NCBI RefSeq assembly: GCF_000003195.3
Contig: NC_012876.2
Coordinates: 7,295,306-7,359,305 of the forward strand
Length of the DNA: 64,000 nt
Reading direction: 5' to 3'
Origin: Sorghum bicolor
Lineage: Eukaryota; Streptophyta; Magnoliopsida; Poales; Poaceae
A program made the position numbers and the translations under genes. Within the stretch, counting starts at the first letter, position 1. Each line of letters opens with the position of its first letter. Positions 44,017 through 56,320 of the stretch are shown in pieces. A model generated the notes under the pieces. It searched no databases. It saw only the letters and a list, made by a program, of their open reading frames with translations, and had not been told where the DNA came from.

Positions 44017-46920
44017 TGTAATACCCGATTTTAAGGACAAAACCAGATATGCACCATATGTGAGTTTTAGAAGTCAAATCTCACATATAGCTACAAATAA
44101 TGGGTAATATCTAGAGACAATGCATAAATATATAACATACTTAGTATAAAAGAGATAACCTTCAGTATCAAACAGTGGATAGACAATCTCCAAACTTCGG
44201 GTATTACTTCTCTCCACTGGATCCAACTGACTGGTTGATCACAAGCCTAACATCTCCTGAAGTGTGGGGGAAATTGCAAGAGTGAGCAAATATCGTACTC
44301 AACAAGTATAACCAGGGGTTCATGAGGCTCAAATAGCTGACACTGGTTTGACTGCATTTAGCTTTTATATGTAGATAACATATTTAATCATTGGATAGCA
44401 AATATCAAGGTAGCATATTAAATCCCATAACCACATGATCAATTGTATACAGGAATTATGAATAATACATATAAACAACATAATAAACCATCATTATCAT
44501 TATTAATCATGTTCATCAGTGTTCATCTATTCCGTCAGTTTTCCGGGCTGCCCGTATCCGTGGGCACGGCTAGTATACCAGATTTAACACTCTGCAGAGG
44601 TTGTAGATCTTTACCCATGAGTCATGATTTACCCTTTCGCCCGAGGTGACCAGCCTCTTAGCTCACTTCCAAGGAAAGCCGACAGGGTTCACTATGAAGT
44701 CTTTCAAAGGTTCGTCTATCAAGTTAGGGCCGCAAGGTTTCCTTTGCGCGCAGATATAGATACCCCCCTTCCGAATGGCACAATGACGCGCAGCCTATAC
44801 ACATAAGGACAGGGGCTCGCACTATACCCAAAACGGTTCAGCCCCTCCGCCCTTTTGGGTAACCTCTACCAAGCTAGAAAAGGTTACTCATACTTGACTA
44901 AAGCCAGAGCCATATAGCCCTCATGGTTGTACGAGTTGTCCCAGCTTTTGCCAATGGATAAGTCCTTATGGAGGGTCAAGATCAATCCAGCAAAAGCCAG
45001 AGTTCTTTCCACCCTTTATATTCAAGTTGCTAGAAAGCTTATTTTATTGTTTATTGTATATCCAAACATTCATGTTACATGATCATGGATTAGATTCAAG
45101 CACTAGCAGGAACTACCAAATGCATATCCAAAATAGGTAACAAGGAATCCAGGATAACAATCATCTATGATTCTGCTAAGGTCATCAAGGTGGACACATG
45201 CATATGATAAATATTGTATTAATGGTGTATAGGTAACAAAGATGAACCCACGTTATACTTGCCTTGATCAAAGCTCTCCTGAGCCTGCTGCTGGTCTTCA
45301 AAAGATTGACCTCGATCACCAACGTATCGCTCACTGTCTATACCCGATCATCAATCAACAACACGCATTCCAATGGACAATCATACACGAAGCAAACAAG
45401 CTATAATTAGAACAATATACCAAAAAGTGGTAAAACAAAGATAAAAGTTTATGAAAATATTCTACGCAGCGCTACGATCACACAAACGTAATGTTCACGA
45501 AAATCGGAATTGAACGTAGAAGTTATGAATTTTCCAAGTTTTCCTATAGAGAAATAATTAATTAAATGCTACTGTAGAATTAAAAAGTTTCAAAACAGCA
45601 AACTAATACTTCTAACGTGTAGAGCTCGTGAATACGAATCTAACGAAATTTGAATGGACAAAATCGGAGCTAAAAAGAGCATTTTATGAGCATTATAAAA
45701 TCAGTGGCAAACTTGTAAATATCAGAAAATGTATTTTGAATCAACCGACAGACTTTACGTTTTCAAAAACAGAATATGCCTTGGACTGCGGGTTCTAATA
45801 CGAGATTCCAGAGGGTCTCTTTAAGAAAACGGCCGGGCGAAGGGGTATCCTTCTTTTTCGGCCGTAGGATCGCGATGGAACGGTGCAGATCAGATCTGGG
45901 GAGAGAGGGAGGGAGCTCCGGCCAGCTACAGTGGCCAGCGCGGTGGCGCCATTGCCGGAGGGCAGAACTCCTCGCCGGAGTTCGTCGTTTTCACGATTCA
46001 GTGCACGATTCAACAAACGAAAAGAATGGGAAGGCGTAGAAGCTTGCTGCGAACTCACCAGACCAAAATCAAGGCTCGGGAAAAGCTTGAAGGCGTCCGA
46101 CGGCTTGAGATGGCGGACCGGGCACTCCTGCAAGGTACGGCATCGATGAGGGAGCTGTAGGGCGCGATAGAGATAAAAGGGGAGGCTCAGAACCCTTGTA
46201 GGAGCAATACGAAGCTCGGCGTCACGATTTAGGCGGCTCTGGGGCAGCACCGAGGAAGAACGATGGCGGCGGCAATCTTTGGCTTGCGGCGAGATCCAAC
46301 CAGCGGCGATAGAAGTTATCTAGGGATTCCCCAATGTTGTGGATGGAAAGAGGAGTGCGCGGGGAGACCACAAAACTTTATAGGGCTTGATTTGGGAATC
46401 CGAGCACCAAATCCCGGATTTACCGGATGGGTTTCCATCTCGGTGAGAGAAGGAGAGACCGTCTCGGCCACGACCTGAGGAAGAAGAAAGGTAAGTCGCC
46501 GACGTGTGGGCTCCAGATGGCAGCGAGAGAAAGAAAGGGAGAAAGGGGAGGGGCGCGCTGCTGGGCCGGAGAAAGAAGTGGGCCGGGGCGGTTAGCTGGG
46601 TCGCGGGGGAGGAACGGGGGCTGGGCCGATGGGGAGTTGGGCTGGGCGCTGGATGAGGTCTTTTCCCCTTTCTTTTTTTTTCTATTTTAATTTTCAAAGC
46701 CTTTTCCAAATAGAATTTTTAGAGCAACCAAAATCCACCCCAAAGCAATCAAAACAACAATAAGATATGCTTCAGCATGTATGCATAAACAAGTTTCTAA
46801 CTCTATGTTGAATTTTAAATTTCAATAAAATTTATTTCTTCACTAATTTAAATGCTCACAGAAATATTTGAATAAATCAATTTAAATCCTATTAATTTGA
46901 AAGCAAATTTTGGGTGTTAC
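44017..46920 (-). repeat. 5' LTR (right) of the minus-strand chromovirus
   Basis: Length is 2,904 bases, from TGTAATACCC to GGGTGTTAC; the expected final A is missing. It is paired with 11721-14640. Confidence 0.88.
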
Positions 46921-47593
46921 GCAAATTGGGAGCTTCAGATAAGTTTGTAATCATGAGTCAACATTCAAGAAATTTCACTTAAGATAAGCAATTGGGAGCT
47001 AGCAAGACTCGACTAATGTATTGGAGTAACCTGGTAGCTACCAACATTCAGGAAATTTCGGAGTCTGACAAATTGAGATGGATGAACATGCATTAACCGG
47101 GTAGCTAACAGTTAGAAACTGGTAGCTTTTTATCCATTGAACAAATTAATAATTCAGATTATTTGTTGTGTCCAAACTGAGAGCAAAAGGAGGTGGTGTT
47201 TGGTTGGGAAGAGACTGAAAGTGTCATTGAAAGGGTGAACTACGCCCTTCCTTTCAGAAGAAAGAACAGAACATAAATATTCATCCATAACATGGCGTCC
47301 TTTAATTAGTACGCTTTTAGCAACAGGGAAAGACACATGAAAGCTCATATCTTGGTTTTGAAGATAATTTATCACCGATGTTGATGCAAACTTGCAGACA
47401 TCCTCAATAGCAACAAGCAATACCATAGAAACTAAAAATGTTTTCCTCACTTGAACAATTCCTTGGGCAATGAGGCTGCTGCAGTGCTGCTGACTGGTGA
47501 GCTACCTATTGGCCGTCTAATGCTGAATGGCATGTTGCCTGCTGCTGTTATCCGATTGATTCTGGTACATCATCACCGAGGCAGACCGGAAGC
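46921..47593. other. Continuation of the GLP-B downstream spacer
   Basis: The sequence aligns with unit A 2602-3412 (without its MITE) and joins 11720 across the nest. It includes a minus-strand stretch (about 47440-47290) reading EDVCKFASTSVINYLQNQD; unit A has the related EDVSKFASTSVINYLLNKD. This may be a remnant of the same lost gene as 3539-7289. Confidence 0.55.
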
Positions 47594-48097
47594 CAGTGGC
47601 GGAGGGAACGGGGGCCTGAGGGGGCCTGGCACCCCCAAACCTTCCCATAACTCCTTTAATACACCCCATAGATTAGATGTTTAATTGTCTAATTAACTAG
47701 TTAATGATGTTATCTGTACTAAAATTTTTATTCTTATTTCATATTAATCTCTAATAGTTTTTTATACAAATAAAATCTAGATCTTTCTAATATTTTCTTC
47801 ATATCTTTTATTTTTATTATTACCTATCAGACGGAGACGGGCGGGTGAATAGTCAGTGGGCCTTCCCTGATATTAAAATCTTTATTTTTCCTATTTTTAA
47901 AAACCGATTTCGTATTTTCCAGAAAAAGATTTCTACAGGTGGTTGGCATAACTGAACCACCTGTAGAAATGCATTTCCACAGGCGGTTCTCAATTACTCG
48001 CCTGTGAAAAAATTTATTTCCACAGGCCACCAAACACAGACGGTTCGCCAAACCGCCTGTAAAAAGGGATTACGAACCGCCCCTCTGTGTACTAGTG
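47594..48097. mobile_element. Composite of an orphan hAT-like end and an orphan CACTA end
   Basis: The left end, CAGTGGCGGAGGGAACGGGG, matches the terminal CAGTGGCGGAGCTAGG of the hAT element at 50816-51782. The right end at 48091-48097 is the inverted CACTA terminus (minus-strand CACTAGTACACAGAG), preceded by subterminal repeats of CAGGCGGTT and AACCGCCTG at about 47930-48090. Neither has its partner end here. Confidence 0.45.
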
Positions 48098-48144
48098 ACA
48101 ATTAAGCATGGGGCAGTTGTGGCGCAGTCCTGTTATTTTTCTTG

Positions 48145-48940
48145 ATCGATCCAAAAAAAAAGGTCACTACAAGATGCAGCAGGAAGTTAATGAAGTGCGG
48201 ATATCATATACGAAAAAGTCAGAGATCATGTGAATATAATAGAAAAATAACATTTGTTAATCTTGTGGCAACAGCAGGCTGCAGGCTTATGGTCGATAAT
48301 TTATATAACGCTGGACCGGTTCCATGCTAGGAACGTCCCTAACCGAACGGGCTTTTACCAGTTCGTCTCCATCTTGCTATATGTGGAAGCATTCCACTCA
48401 ATTAATTCATGTATGTTAGCTCCCGAAAAAATGCTGACCAAGTTAACAATGGGAACATGAATCTGCTATGACTCAAGTGGTCACAATGACTACATGGAGA
48501 TCGTTAGATATTTATATAATCAAGGTGCCAAGTAAAGATAGAGGCTTTCACACTGTCGACTCTTTCTATCTTTTGTTAGCGAGGAGTTGATCCTTTCTAA
48601 TTTCTATAGGTATGTGAGCACAAGCATGAATGTGGACTATTTGAATCATTTTTTAGATTTTTTTCTAAAGGATAATTAGCATGACCCTTCCTCCCAAAAA
48701 CACAAAAGAAAAGAAGGAACACGTTCCAAAGAGATCACATAATATTTGTTTACTGGAATGAGTGTGAAATGAAAATACTAAAAGCAAGGTAGGTTTGAAA
48801 AGATTGGTATAGTAAAAAGATAATTGTGTTGTTTCATGTGCAGGTTCTACGAGCCGGAGACTGTTTCTTCTGTTGGTAGGTTGAACTTGGAAGTTTTCAG
48901 TCATTAACACGTTCACGTCACCACACTTGCCGCTGTGGCA
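48145..48940 (+). promoter_or_regulatory. GLP-C upstream region with degenerate W-box module
   Basis: The region aligns with the B and D upstream DNA from about 48145. At 48555-48600 the two W-box positions read GTCGACTCTTTCT and GAGTTGATCCTTTCT, so both TTGACT cores seen at the matching place in unit D have been lost by single changes. The proximal 100 bases resemble unit B closely. Confidence 0.4.
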
Positions 48941-48944
48941 AGCC

Positions 48945-48952
48945 TATATAAA
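48945..48952 (+). promoter_or_regulatory. TATA box of GLP-C
   Basis: TATATAAA lies 83 bases upstream of the last of these promoter-like blocks' start codon at 49035, in the same context as in unit B. Confidence 0.8.
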
Positions 48953-49034
48953 CGCACTATCCCCATGCCCAAAGCATCAACAGAGACACAAACTCAACCA
49001 GAAGCTCGCTATAGCTGAGTTCGGAGACAACAAG

Positions 49035-49883
49035 ATGGCTCCAGCCACCTACTTTCTCCTCGTTTCTTTTCTAGCATTGGTCACTTCTCAGGCCATTGCT
49101 TCTGACCCAAGCCCGCTCCAGGACTTCTGTGTTGCCGACATACACTCTCCAGGTATCCATGCACTAACATTAAATAATGCACTATGTCTTGTTGTACTAA
49201 ATCACATATCAAATTGGAATTATTTGTCAGAACAGAAACTAGAGTTTTATGTATGTCCTAATTATAATGATTTCTGATCGTTATGTACCTATTTTTCTGT
49301 CTTTGTATATGCAGTGAAGGTGAATGGATTTGTCTGCAAGGACCCCATGGCTGTGAATGCATATGACTTTTTCAAGGCAGCAAACCTTGACAAACCTAGG
49401 GACACAATGAAAAGCAAGGTTGGATCCAATGTCACTTTGATCAATGTCATGCAGTTGCCTGGACTCAACACCCTAGGTATCTCGTTGGCTCGCATTGACT
49501 ATGCACCATTAGGTCAGAATCCGCCACACACCCACCCACGTGCCATAGAGATTCTCACCGTGCTTGAGGGTACACTCTATGTTGGATTTGTCACCTCCAA
49601 CACAGACAATGGCAACAAGCTATTCACCAAGGTTCTCAAGAAGGGTGATGTGTTTGTATTCCCCCAAGGGCTCATCCACTTCCAATTCAATCCTAAACAT
49701 GACAAGCCAGCAGTCGCAATCGCGGCACTAAGTAGCCAGAACCCTGGGGCTATAACTATTGCCAACGCAGTCTTTGGATCAAAGCCACCAATCTCAGATG
49801 ATGTCTTGGCCAAGGCATTCCAGGTGCAAAAGGGGACAATTGATTGGCTTCAAGCTCAGTTCTGGGAGAACAACCACAACTAA
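49035..49883 (+). CDS. Germin-like protein, copy C (two exons)
   Basis: The coding sequence joins 49035-49152 and 49315-49883 (GT-AG, phase 1, intron of 162 bases) and encodes 228 residues. The signal peptide is at 1-22 ([12 protein letters not shown]). Metal ligands H111, H113, E118 and H161, C32/C47 and N78-V-T are all kept. It is the most divergent copy: D56Y, T117I beside ligand E118, N148K in the KGD loop, and V167K. It is intact and probably makes a secreted manganese cupin like the others. Its downstream sequence does not align with that of A, B or D beyond the stop codon. Confidence 0.94.
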
Positions 49884-50325
49884 ATAAATCATGTTCGGCC
49901 ATTGTATGAGTTCTGCAATAATTTGTATGGGAATATAGAATTTTTTTGCACTTTACTTACTACTGTATGTTTTTATTATTTCTATGCTACTAATGATAAT
50001 AAAATAAATGGTCAGTATTTCTCTACTATAATTGTAATTGTGTCCGTGTTGTGGCTCTGCCACCATGACTTTAATCAAAAAATTAATGTAATTTATATGA
50101 CTGCCGGTTATATGGGGTATATATAGTGAGCAGCCAAACGCTTGACCAGATGCAGTACCAAGTTAATGAAGTGTAGATATCATGTATGCAAGCGGACAGA
50201 TAATCAATTTATAATTTTACCACTGGGAAGGTATAACTTTGCATGAATATATAGTATTGATAACTAAAGTTTACATATGAAAGATTTAATCAATATCATA
50301 CACTCACATGATAAAGATATATATA
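49884..50325. other. GLP-C downstream DNA, nothing recognised
   Basis: This is AT-rich 3' UTR and spacer, unlike the other units. No gene or terminal repeats seen. Confidence 0.5.
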
Positions 50326-50574
50326 CTCCCTTTCTATATGATTTAGTCATTTTGGACAAGTTTGGGTCAAACATTGAGAATATAAATCATCAATAACTTT
50401 TAAATGCTGAGTTTGCAAATGTTTCAATTATATGAATAGATTTGTCTTGAAAAATACTTTCATAAAAGTATACATATATCATTTTTTCCTAGATATTTTT
50501 ATAAAAATAAGAGGTCTTGTGTTTTGGAGACTGTGTCATTGTCCTAAATGACTTCTAAATCTTATACGACAGTG
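50326..50574. mobile_element. Stowaway-like MITE
   Basis: The segment starts CTCCCTTTCTATATGATTTA and ends with an approximate inverted copy (TAAATCTTATACGACAGTG), flanked by TA within TATA-rich DNA. Confidence 0.4.
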
Positions 50575-50815
50575 TATATATATAAATGATAAGTACATAT
50601 TAAGCATCATAATAGATAAATAAATAATTCATTTAGAGCCCTCTAATTATAGCAATAGCCATAGTCCAATTAGAATATCAGAAGAATAGTTCCTAAGTTC
50701 AGGAGCATTCTTGGCAAGGTTGTCGCTATCAATGTCGAAGCACACGCGGGATGGAGAGTAGTAGTTGATGTCGTTAAAGTCATACTCTGAGCCATTCCTT
50801 GAGAGGATCAGAGAG

Positions 50816-51782
50816 CATGGGCGGCGCCAGGGGTATACCCATGTATTCCATGGAATACCCATGATTTTTGTGACAAACACAAATATATGTATATATACAC
50901 ACACATGTATAATCAGCATATATGTTAGTTTATTGAATGTTGCAAATATGTAGCCCATAAAAGAACTCCAATAGTCTGGCTAAAATTAATTATCAAATTC
51001 TATTGCTTAGCTATTTTGTCCAATAGAAAATTTCTAAAAAATAAGAGATCTACAACATTCTTGTTACTTTACAAAGTCTTACAGTTAGCGTCTGTAAGAA
51101 GCTATATATAGCCACCGAAAATCAAGGGAAAGCCAACTTTCTATTTTACAAAATTAGATAGCATATTAGTTGGAGTCTACTTTTGCTATACAAATTCTAA
51201 AATAGCATAAACAATAAGAATAGTTAAACTCTTTAAGTTGCTCTAAGCCTAGTAGAACAACTAGTAGCGGCTGCCCATGAACTCATCAGAAAGAAACCCC
51301 ATCGACGGCATTCCTCTGGCGGCGGCGGTGGTCAGTGGTCTTTGTAGGCTTTATCATATATGGCTCCCCCTCAACGCCTTTCTCATATATGGCTTGAAGC
51401 AACAACAAGGTGAACACAAAGATCCCACATCTATTTTTTTATTCTTCAAAGTAAAAATTGAAGGTTTCATTTTCTTCTTTTTTTTTGTTGCGTTTTGATT
51501 TTTTTAAAGAAATGTTGCATTGTATTCTTGTAACATAGATAAAGAATTTATATATACTTTGATTATTATCAGGGGCGATACTAGGCTCACTTTGCCTGAT
51601 GTCTTGTTACTAGGATAAACAAATATTTTACCTAGCATATATTTTAAAAAAATTATATGTACTACTTGAGCTGCACCAGGATCAATTTTGTATTGATTTT
51701 GTCCCCTATTACTATTGCACATATACATAGAAAATTTTTTATACGTGGAATACCCAACTATAAAATCCTAGCTCCGCCACTG
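50816..51782. mobile_element. Non-autonomous hAT element (967 bases)
   Basis: It is flanked by the 8-base duplication TCAGAGAG at 50808-50815 and 51783-51790. Ends are CATGGGCGGCGCCAGG and, inverted, CAGTGGCGGAGCTAGG, imperfect inverted repeats of a common plant hAT type. There is no transposase. Confidence 0.75.
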
Positions 51783-51790
51783 TCAGAGAG

Positions 51791-51966
51791 GAAGGTGTCA
51801 GAGAGGAAGGTGTGTAGAGAGGGGGGAAATGGCCCTACTGTGCCGGAGATTTGTCCCCTTTCTGTCACGCCCCGTGCATGACCTTGTCGGAAGCATGGAG
51901 GACAGCACTGCGTCCATCAGACAAAACTGAAGCCCCAGAGCCTTGGGTGCTCGGGGCGCTAGGTTC
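51791..51966. other. Unclassified DNA left of the Copia element
   Basis: It contains two tandem copies of TCAGAGAGGAAGGTG beside the hAT element and a GC-rich part (GTCACGCCCC at about 51865). The GC-rich part continues on the other side of the Copia element at 58295-58480 and may be an older transposon. Confidence 0.35.
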
Positions 51967-52828
51967 TGTTGAATATAATGGGCCTTTAGCCCATAATTAT
52001 ATTTAATGATTAATTAAAGAATCCATAATAAATGCTATAATGAAAACGGTTTAGTACTGTATTGATGATTGACCATGTGTTAACTCAACTTAAATATGTG
52101 GCTTTTGTTAGCTTCTATGGAGAAGTTGAGGAAGGGAAAAAGGGTGCCACACGCGCGCGCGCCCCGCTGCCACCGTCGAGCCGTGCCGTGCCGAGGCGTG
52201 GCGTGCGTGCGTTCTTGTATTGTTGCTAATTGATGGACTCGGTTTATGGCAATTAAATGTGATTAATTGTCATCAATCAGACGTTTCCTCCTGGGGCCTA
52301 TATATTCCATACGCGTGACACTCTTTCCTTACGTGCGAGACACAATCAGTCCTCTCGCTTTCTATCGAGTTGCTCTCTGTTTGTTCCCGTCCTGAACCTC
52401 TGCGCGCACAGAGATCGGGAGAGCAGGCCTCCGGAACCCGACGTCCTACATCGAAGCGTCTTCCGCGACTGCTCACCGATGAGATCGTCTTCTTCCACTC
52501 CGGCGGATCGAGATCGACTACTGCGTTCGCGGGACTGCACTGCGAACATCTTCCTACATCGACTGTGGTCCGCTACTTCACGCAACGCACTATATCGACT
52601 AGTGCGAATGGAGCCGCCGGTGCCTTCGGCACTGGTCCCTCCTCGGGGTACAATCCTAATCGATTGTCTTTTATTTTCAGTATGTCTGTTGTAGTTGCAG
52701 TAGTTCTTGCAATGTTTATCTCTAAACTGAGTAGTGATAAAATTGCACACGTGCACATATATACCACCACAATATTATGCGTAATTTTCTAGATTAAATC
52801 AAACATTAAAATGTCTAATTTTGTAACA
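51967..52828 (+). repeat. 5' LTR of the Copia element (shortened)
   Basis: Compared with the 3' LTR it lacks about 110 bases (matching about 57510-57620), about 37 bases (about 57858-57894) and about 24 bases (about 57967-57990). No clear tRNA primer-binding site follows it. Confidence 0.88.
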
Positions 52829-52863
52829 ATCCAAAATCTGATATTAGGCATTTTTGTGTTAGT

Positions 52864-53650
52864 GGTTTTGCTGCTGCGTTAAAACCGGATGCGTTTGATG
52901 GTTCAAACTATAAGCGGTGGCGCGCGAGAATGATATTGTGGTTAACTGCTATGAGTTGCTACAACGCCGCGAAGGGGAAGGCGGAACAGTTTACTCCTGA
53001 TGAGGAGCAAACGTTCATGGCAGCGGATAACCTCTTTAGAGGCGCCGTGATTAGTGTGCTCGATAAAAAGTATGTTGACAACTATATCATTTGCACCACT
53101 GCTAAGGAATTATGGGATGAGTTTGAGGCCAAGTTCGGGGTTTCTGATGCTGGTAGCGAGCTGTACCTCATGGAGCAACTGTTTGATTACAAAATGGTGG
53201 ATAACCGTTCTGTGATTGAACAAGCACATGAGATACAGGCACTAGCTAAGGAATTAGAACAATTCTCTTGTGTGTTGCCTGAAAAGTTTGTGGCCGGTGG
53301 TATAATCGCTAAGCTGCCACTTTCTTAGAAGGATTTTGCTACTTCTCTAAAACATCAGAGGAAAGAGTTTGGTCATGCCGAACTCATGGGAACTCTTGAT
53401 GTTGAGGAGAAGGCATTGAGTCTTCTAGTGCCAATGTGGTGCAAAAGAAAAGGCAATTCGCATTCCATAATAAAAAAAAGAACAAGCAAGAGAACAAGCA
53501 AGGGACAAATCTGAAGCCAAAGCAAACTGCAACTTTTAAGAAGAAAAAGACAGATGGAGGCTGCTTTGTTTGCGGTAGCGATGACCACTGGGCAAGTGCT
53601 TGTCCACATCGCAAATTCAAACGAGAAGAGAAAAAGTCAGTGAATATGGT
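52864..53650 (+). pseudogene. Copia gag with zinc knuckle (broken)
   Basis: The frame from 52864 (FAAALKPDAFDGSNYKRW) is a Copia gag N-terminus without an ATG. It runs to TAG 53326-53328 in LPLS*KDFATSL, probably a Trp codon. A frameshift follows before 53436, where the new frame gives the zinc knuckle CFVCGSDDHWASACP near 53562. Confidence 0.82.
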
Positions 53651-54173
53651 CATTAGCGAGGCTGAAGGAGGAACATCTTGGTATGGTAATTATTTATCTA
53701 TTGTTCTTTCAGTCTGTCATTCATCTGAGTGGTGGATGGATACTGAGGCTAATTTTCATGTATGTGCTGACATCTCTTTGTTTTCTTCTTATCAGGCCGG
53801 CGACACTGGAGCCTTACTGATGGGGAATGGCTCTCATGTGCGTGTTCTTGGTGTTGGTACGGTCATTCTGAAGTTCACTTCGGGAAAGACGGTGCTGACG
53901 AAGAACGTGCAGCATGTCCCCTCCATAAAAAAAAAATCTAGTTAGCGGCTCACAGCTTTGTAGAGATGGCTACAATATAGTCTTTGAGGCCAATAAAATT
54001 ATACTTTCAAAGTTTGGAACTTTTATTGGTAAAGGTTATGATTGCGGAGGCTTGTTCTGCTTATCTATGCATGATGTGTGTAATAAAATCGTGAACCATA
54101 CTATTATTTCGAATGAGTTTGGCATTCGCGATTTTGTCTTGTTAATTATGGTTGTTTAACGCGGCTAGCAAAT
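53651..54173 (+). pseudogene. Copia protease and pre-integrase remnant
   Basis: The protease active site reads WWMDTEANFHVCADIS (near 53731) where functional Copia proteases have Asp-Thr/Ser-Gly-Ala, so the catalytic Gly is Glu. The frame breaks at an A run near 53928. The pre-integrase zinc region after it is only partly readable. Confidence 0.7.
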
Positions 54174-55140
54174 ATGAATTTAATCCCGAAATTTAATTTA
54201 GTCAAAGGTTCTAAGTGCCATGTATGTGTGCAATCTAAGCAACCTCGCAAGCCTCACAAGGCTGTGGAGGCGAGGAACTTGGCACCATTAGAATTAATCC
54301 ATTCCGATCTATGCGAGATGAATGGTGAGTTGACTAAAGGTGGTAAACGATACTTCATTACATTTATAGACGATTGTACTAGATTTTGTCATGTGTACTT
54401 GCTTAAAACAAAGGATGAAGCATTACAATATTTTAAAGCCTATAAAGCTGAAGTAGAAAATCAACTTGAGAGGAAAATTAAACGCTTAAGGTCCGATCGC
54501 GGTGGAGAATATTTTTCAAGTGATTTTTCTGATTTCTGCGTAGAACATGGAATTATTCATGAGAGGACACCGCCATACTCACCACAGTCCAATGGAATTG
54601 CTGAAAGAAAGAATCGTACTCTAACTGAGATGGTTAACGCCATGTTAGAGACTTCGGGACTATCTAAAGAATGGTGGGGTGAGGCGATATTGACAGCATG
54701 TTATGTCCTGAATAGAGTTCCTACAAAGAATAAAGAAATCACACCATTTGAGGAATGGGAAAATAAAATAATAAATGTCTCCTATTTGCGTACTTGGGGT
54801 TGTTTGGCTAAAGTGAATGTGCCAATAAACAAGAAACGCAAACTCGGACCTAAGACAGTTGATTGTATTTTTCTTGGTTATGCTACTCACAGCGTAGGGT
54901 ATAGATTTTTAATTATAAATTCTGGAGTACCAGATATGCATGTTGGTACTATAATAGAATCAAGAGATGCAACATTCTTTGAAACTGAGTTTCCTATGAA
55001 AAGTACATCTAATATTTCTAGTCATGAGTCTATAAATTACCATGAGCAATTTATTCCGATAGAACAATCTGAGGAACCTCATGTTCACTATCCTGAGGAG
55101 GATGATAATGTAGTCACTCGAACGAGCAAAAGACAAAAAA
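54174..55140 (+). pseudogene. Copia integrase
   Basis: The frame is open. It begins in the pre-integrase Cys pair (CHVCVQSKQP) and continues with the catalytic core: Asp in LIHSDLCEMNG, Asp in LRSDRGGEYFS, Glu in NGIAERKNRTL. A frameshift at the A run near 55133 separates it from RT. Confidence 0.85.
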
Positions 55141-56320
55141 AAAGTGAAGTCTTTTGGAGATGACTATATTGTGTACCTCGTGGATGATACCCCAACAACC
55201 ATTAAAGAGGCACTTTCCTCTCCTGATGCTAACTTGTGGAAGGAAGCAATAAGGACTAAGATGGATTCAATAATGTCTAATGGAACTTGGGAAGTGGTTG
55301 AACGGCCTTATGGGTGTAAACCTATAGGGTGTAAATGGGTGTTCAAGAAAAAGCTTAGGCCTGATGGTACAATTGAGAGGTACAAGGCTAGGCTTGTGGC
55401 TAAGGGTTATACCCAAAGAGAAGTGGAATATTTCTTTGATACTTATTCACCTGTTGCCCGTTTGACCACAATTCGAGTGTTACTATCTTTGGCTGCCTCT
55501 CATGGTCTTCTCATTCATCAGATGGATGTGAAGACAGCTTTCCTAATTGGAGAGTTGGAGGAAGAGATCTATATGGATCAGCCTGATGGATTTGTAACAA
55601 GTGGTCAACAGGCCAAGGTGTGTAAGTTATTAAAATCCCTATATGGCCTAAAAAAAGCTCCAAAATAATGGCATGAGAAGTTTGACAGAACTTTAACTTC
55701 TGTCGGCTTTGCTGTTAATGAAGCTGACAAATGTATGTACTATAGGTTTGGTGGGGGTGAAGGTGTGATCCTTTGTCTGTACGTGGATGACATACTGATC
55801 CTTGGGACAAGCCTTGATGTGATCAAGGAAGTTAAAGACTTTTTGTCTAATAACTTTGAGATGAAAGATTTGGGAGAAGCTGATGTTATTCTAAACATTA
55901 AGCTTTCAAGAGAAGGTAATGGTGGGATTACACTTGTGCAATCCCACTATGTGGAAAAGATTTTAAGTCGCTTTGGGTATAGTGACTGTCAATCTGCTCC
56001 TACGCCTTATGATCCTAGTGTGCTATTGAGGAAAAATCAAAGAATAGCAAGGGATCAACTAAGATTCTCCCAAATTATAGGCTCATTGATGTACCTTGCA
56101 AGTGCCACGAGGCCTGATATCTCGTTTGCAGTGAGCAAACTTAGCCGGTTTGTGTCAAATCCGGGAGATATTCATTGGCAAGCTCTTGAGAGAGTGATGC
56201 GCTATCTGAAATGTACTGTGAGCTATGGCATTCACTATACCGGATACCCAAAGGTATTAGAGGGTTATTGTGATGCAAATTGGATATCTGATGTTGATGT
56301 TAAAGGCCACAAGTGGATAT
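55141..56320 (+). pseudogene. Copia reverse transcriptase
   Basis: RT motifs include IGCKWVFKKKLRPDG, HQMDVKTAFLIGELEE and KLLKSLYGLKKAPK, followed by TAA 55666-55668 (normally Gln before WHEKF). The same frame continues to the catalytic YVDD at 55790-55801 and to RPDISFAVSKLSRFVSNP. A frameshift at about 56300-56315 leads into RNase H. Confidence 0.87.

Larger units (their letters stand above)
11721..46920 (-). mobile_element. Outermost minus-strand Ty3/Gypsy chromovirus, internally deleted, host of the nest
   Basis: The two ends are LTRs of 2.9 kb in the same orientation (11721-14640 and 44017-46920), with a primer-binding site next to the right one and a polypurine tract next to the left one, so the element reads right to left. 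Its own internal DNA amounts to only about 2.2 kb: 14641-14838, 39441-39895 and 42463-44016. The rest is two later insertions, 14839-39440 and 39896-42462. The remaining coding DNA is the end of protease, the first codons of RT and the end of the chromodomain, so it could not have moved by itself. Confidence 0.88.
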
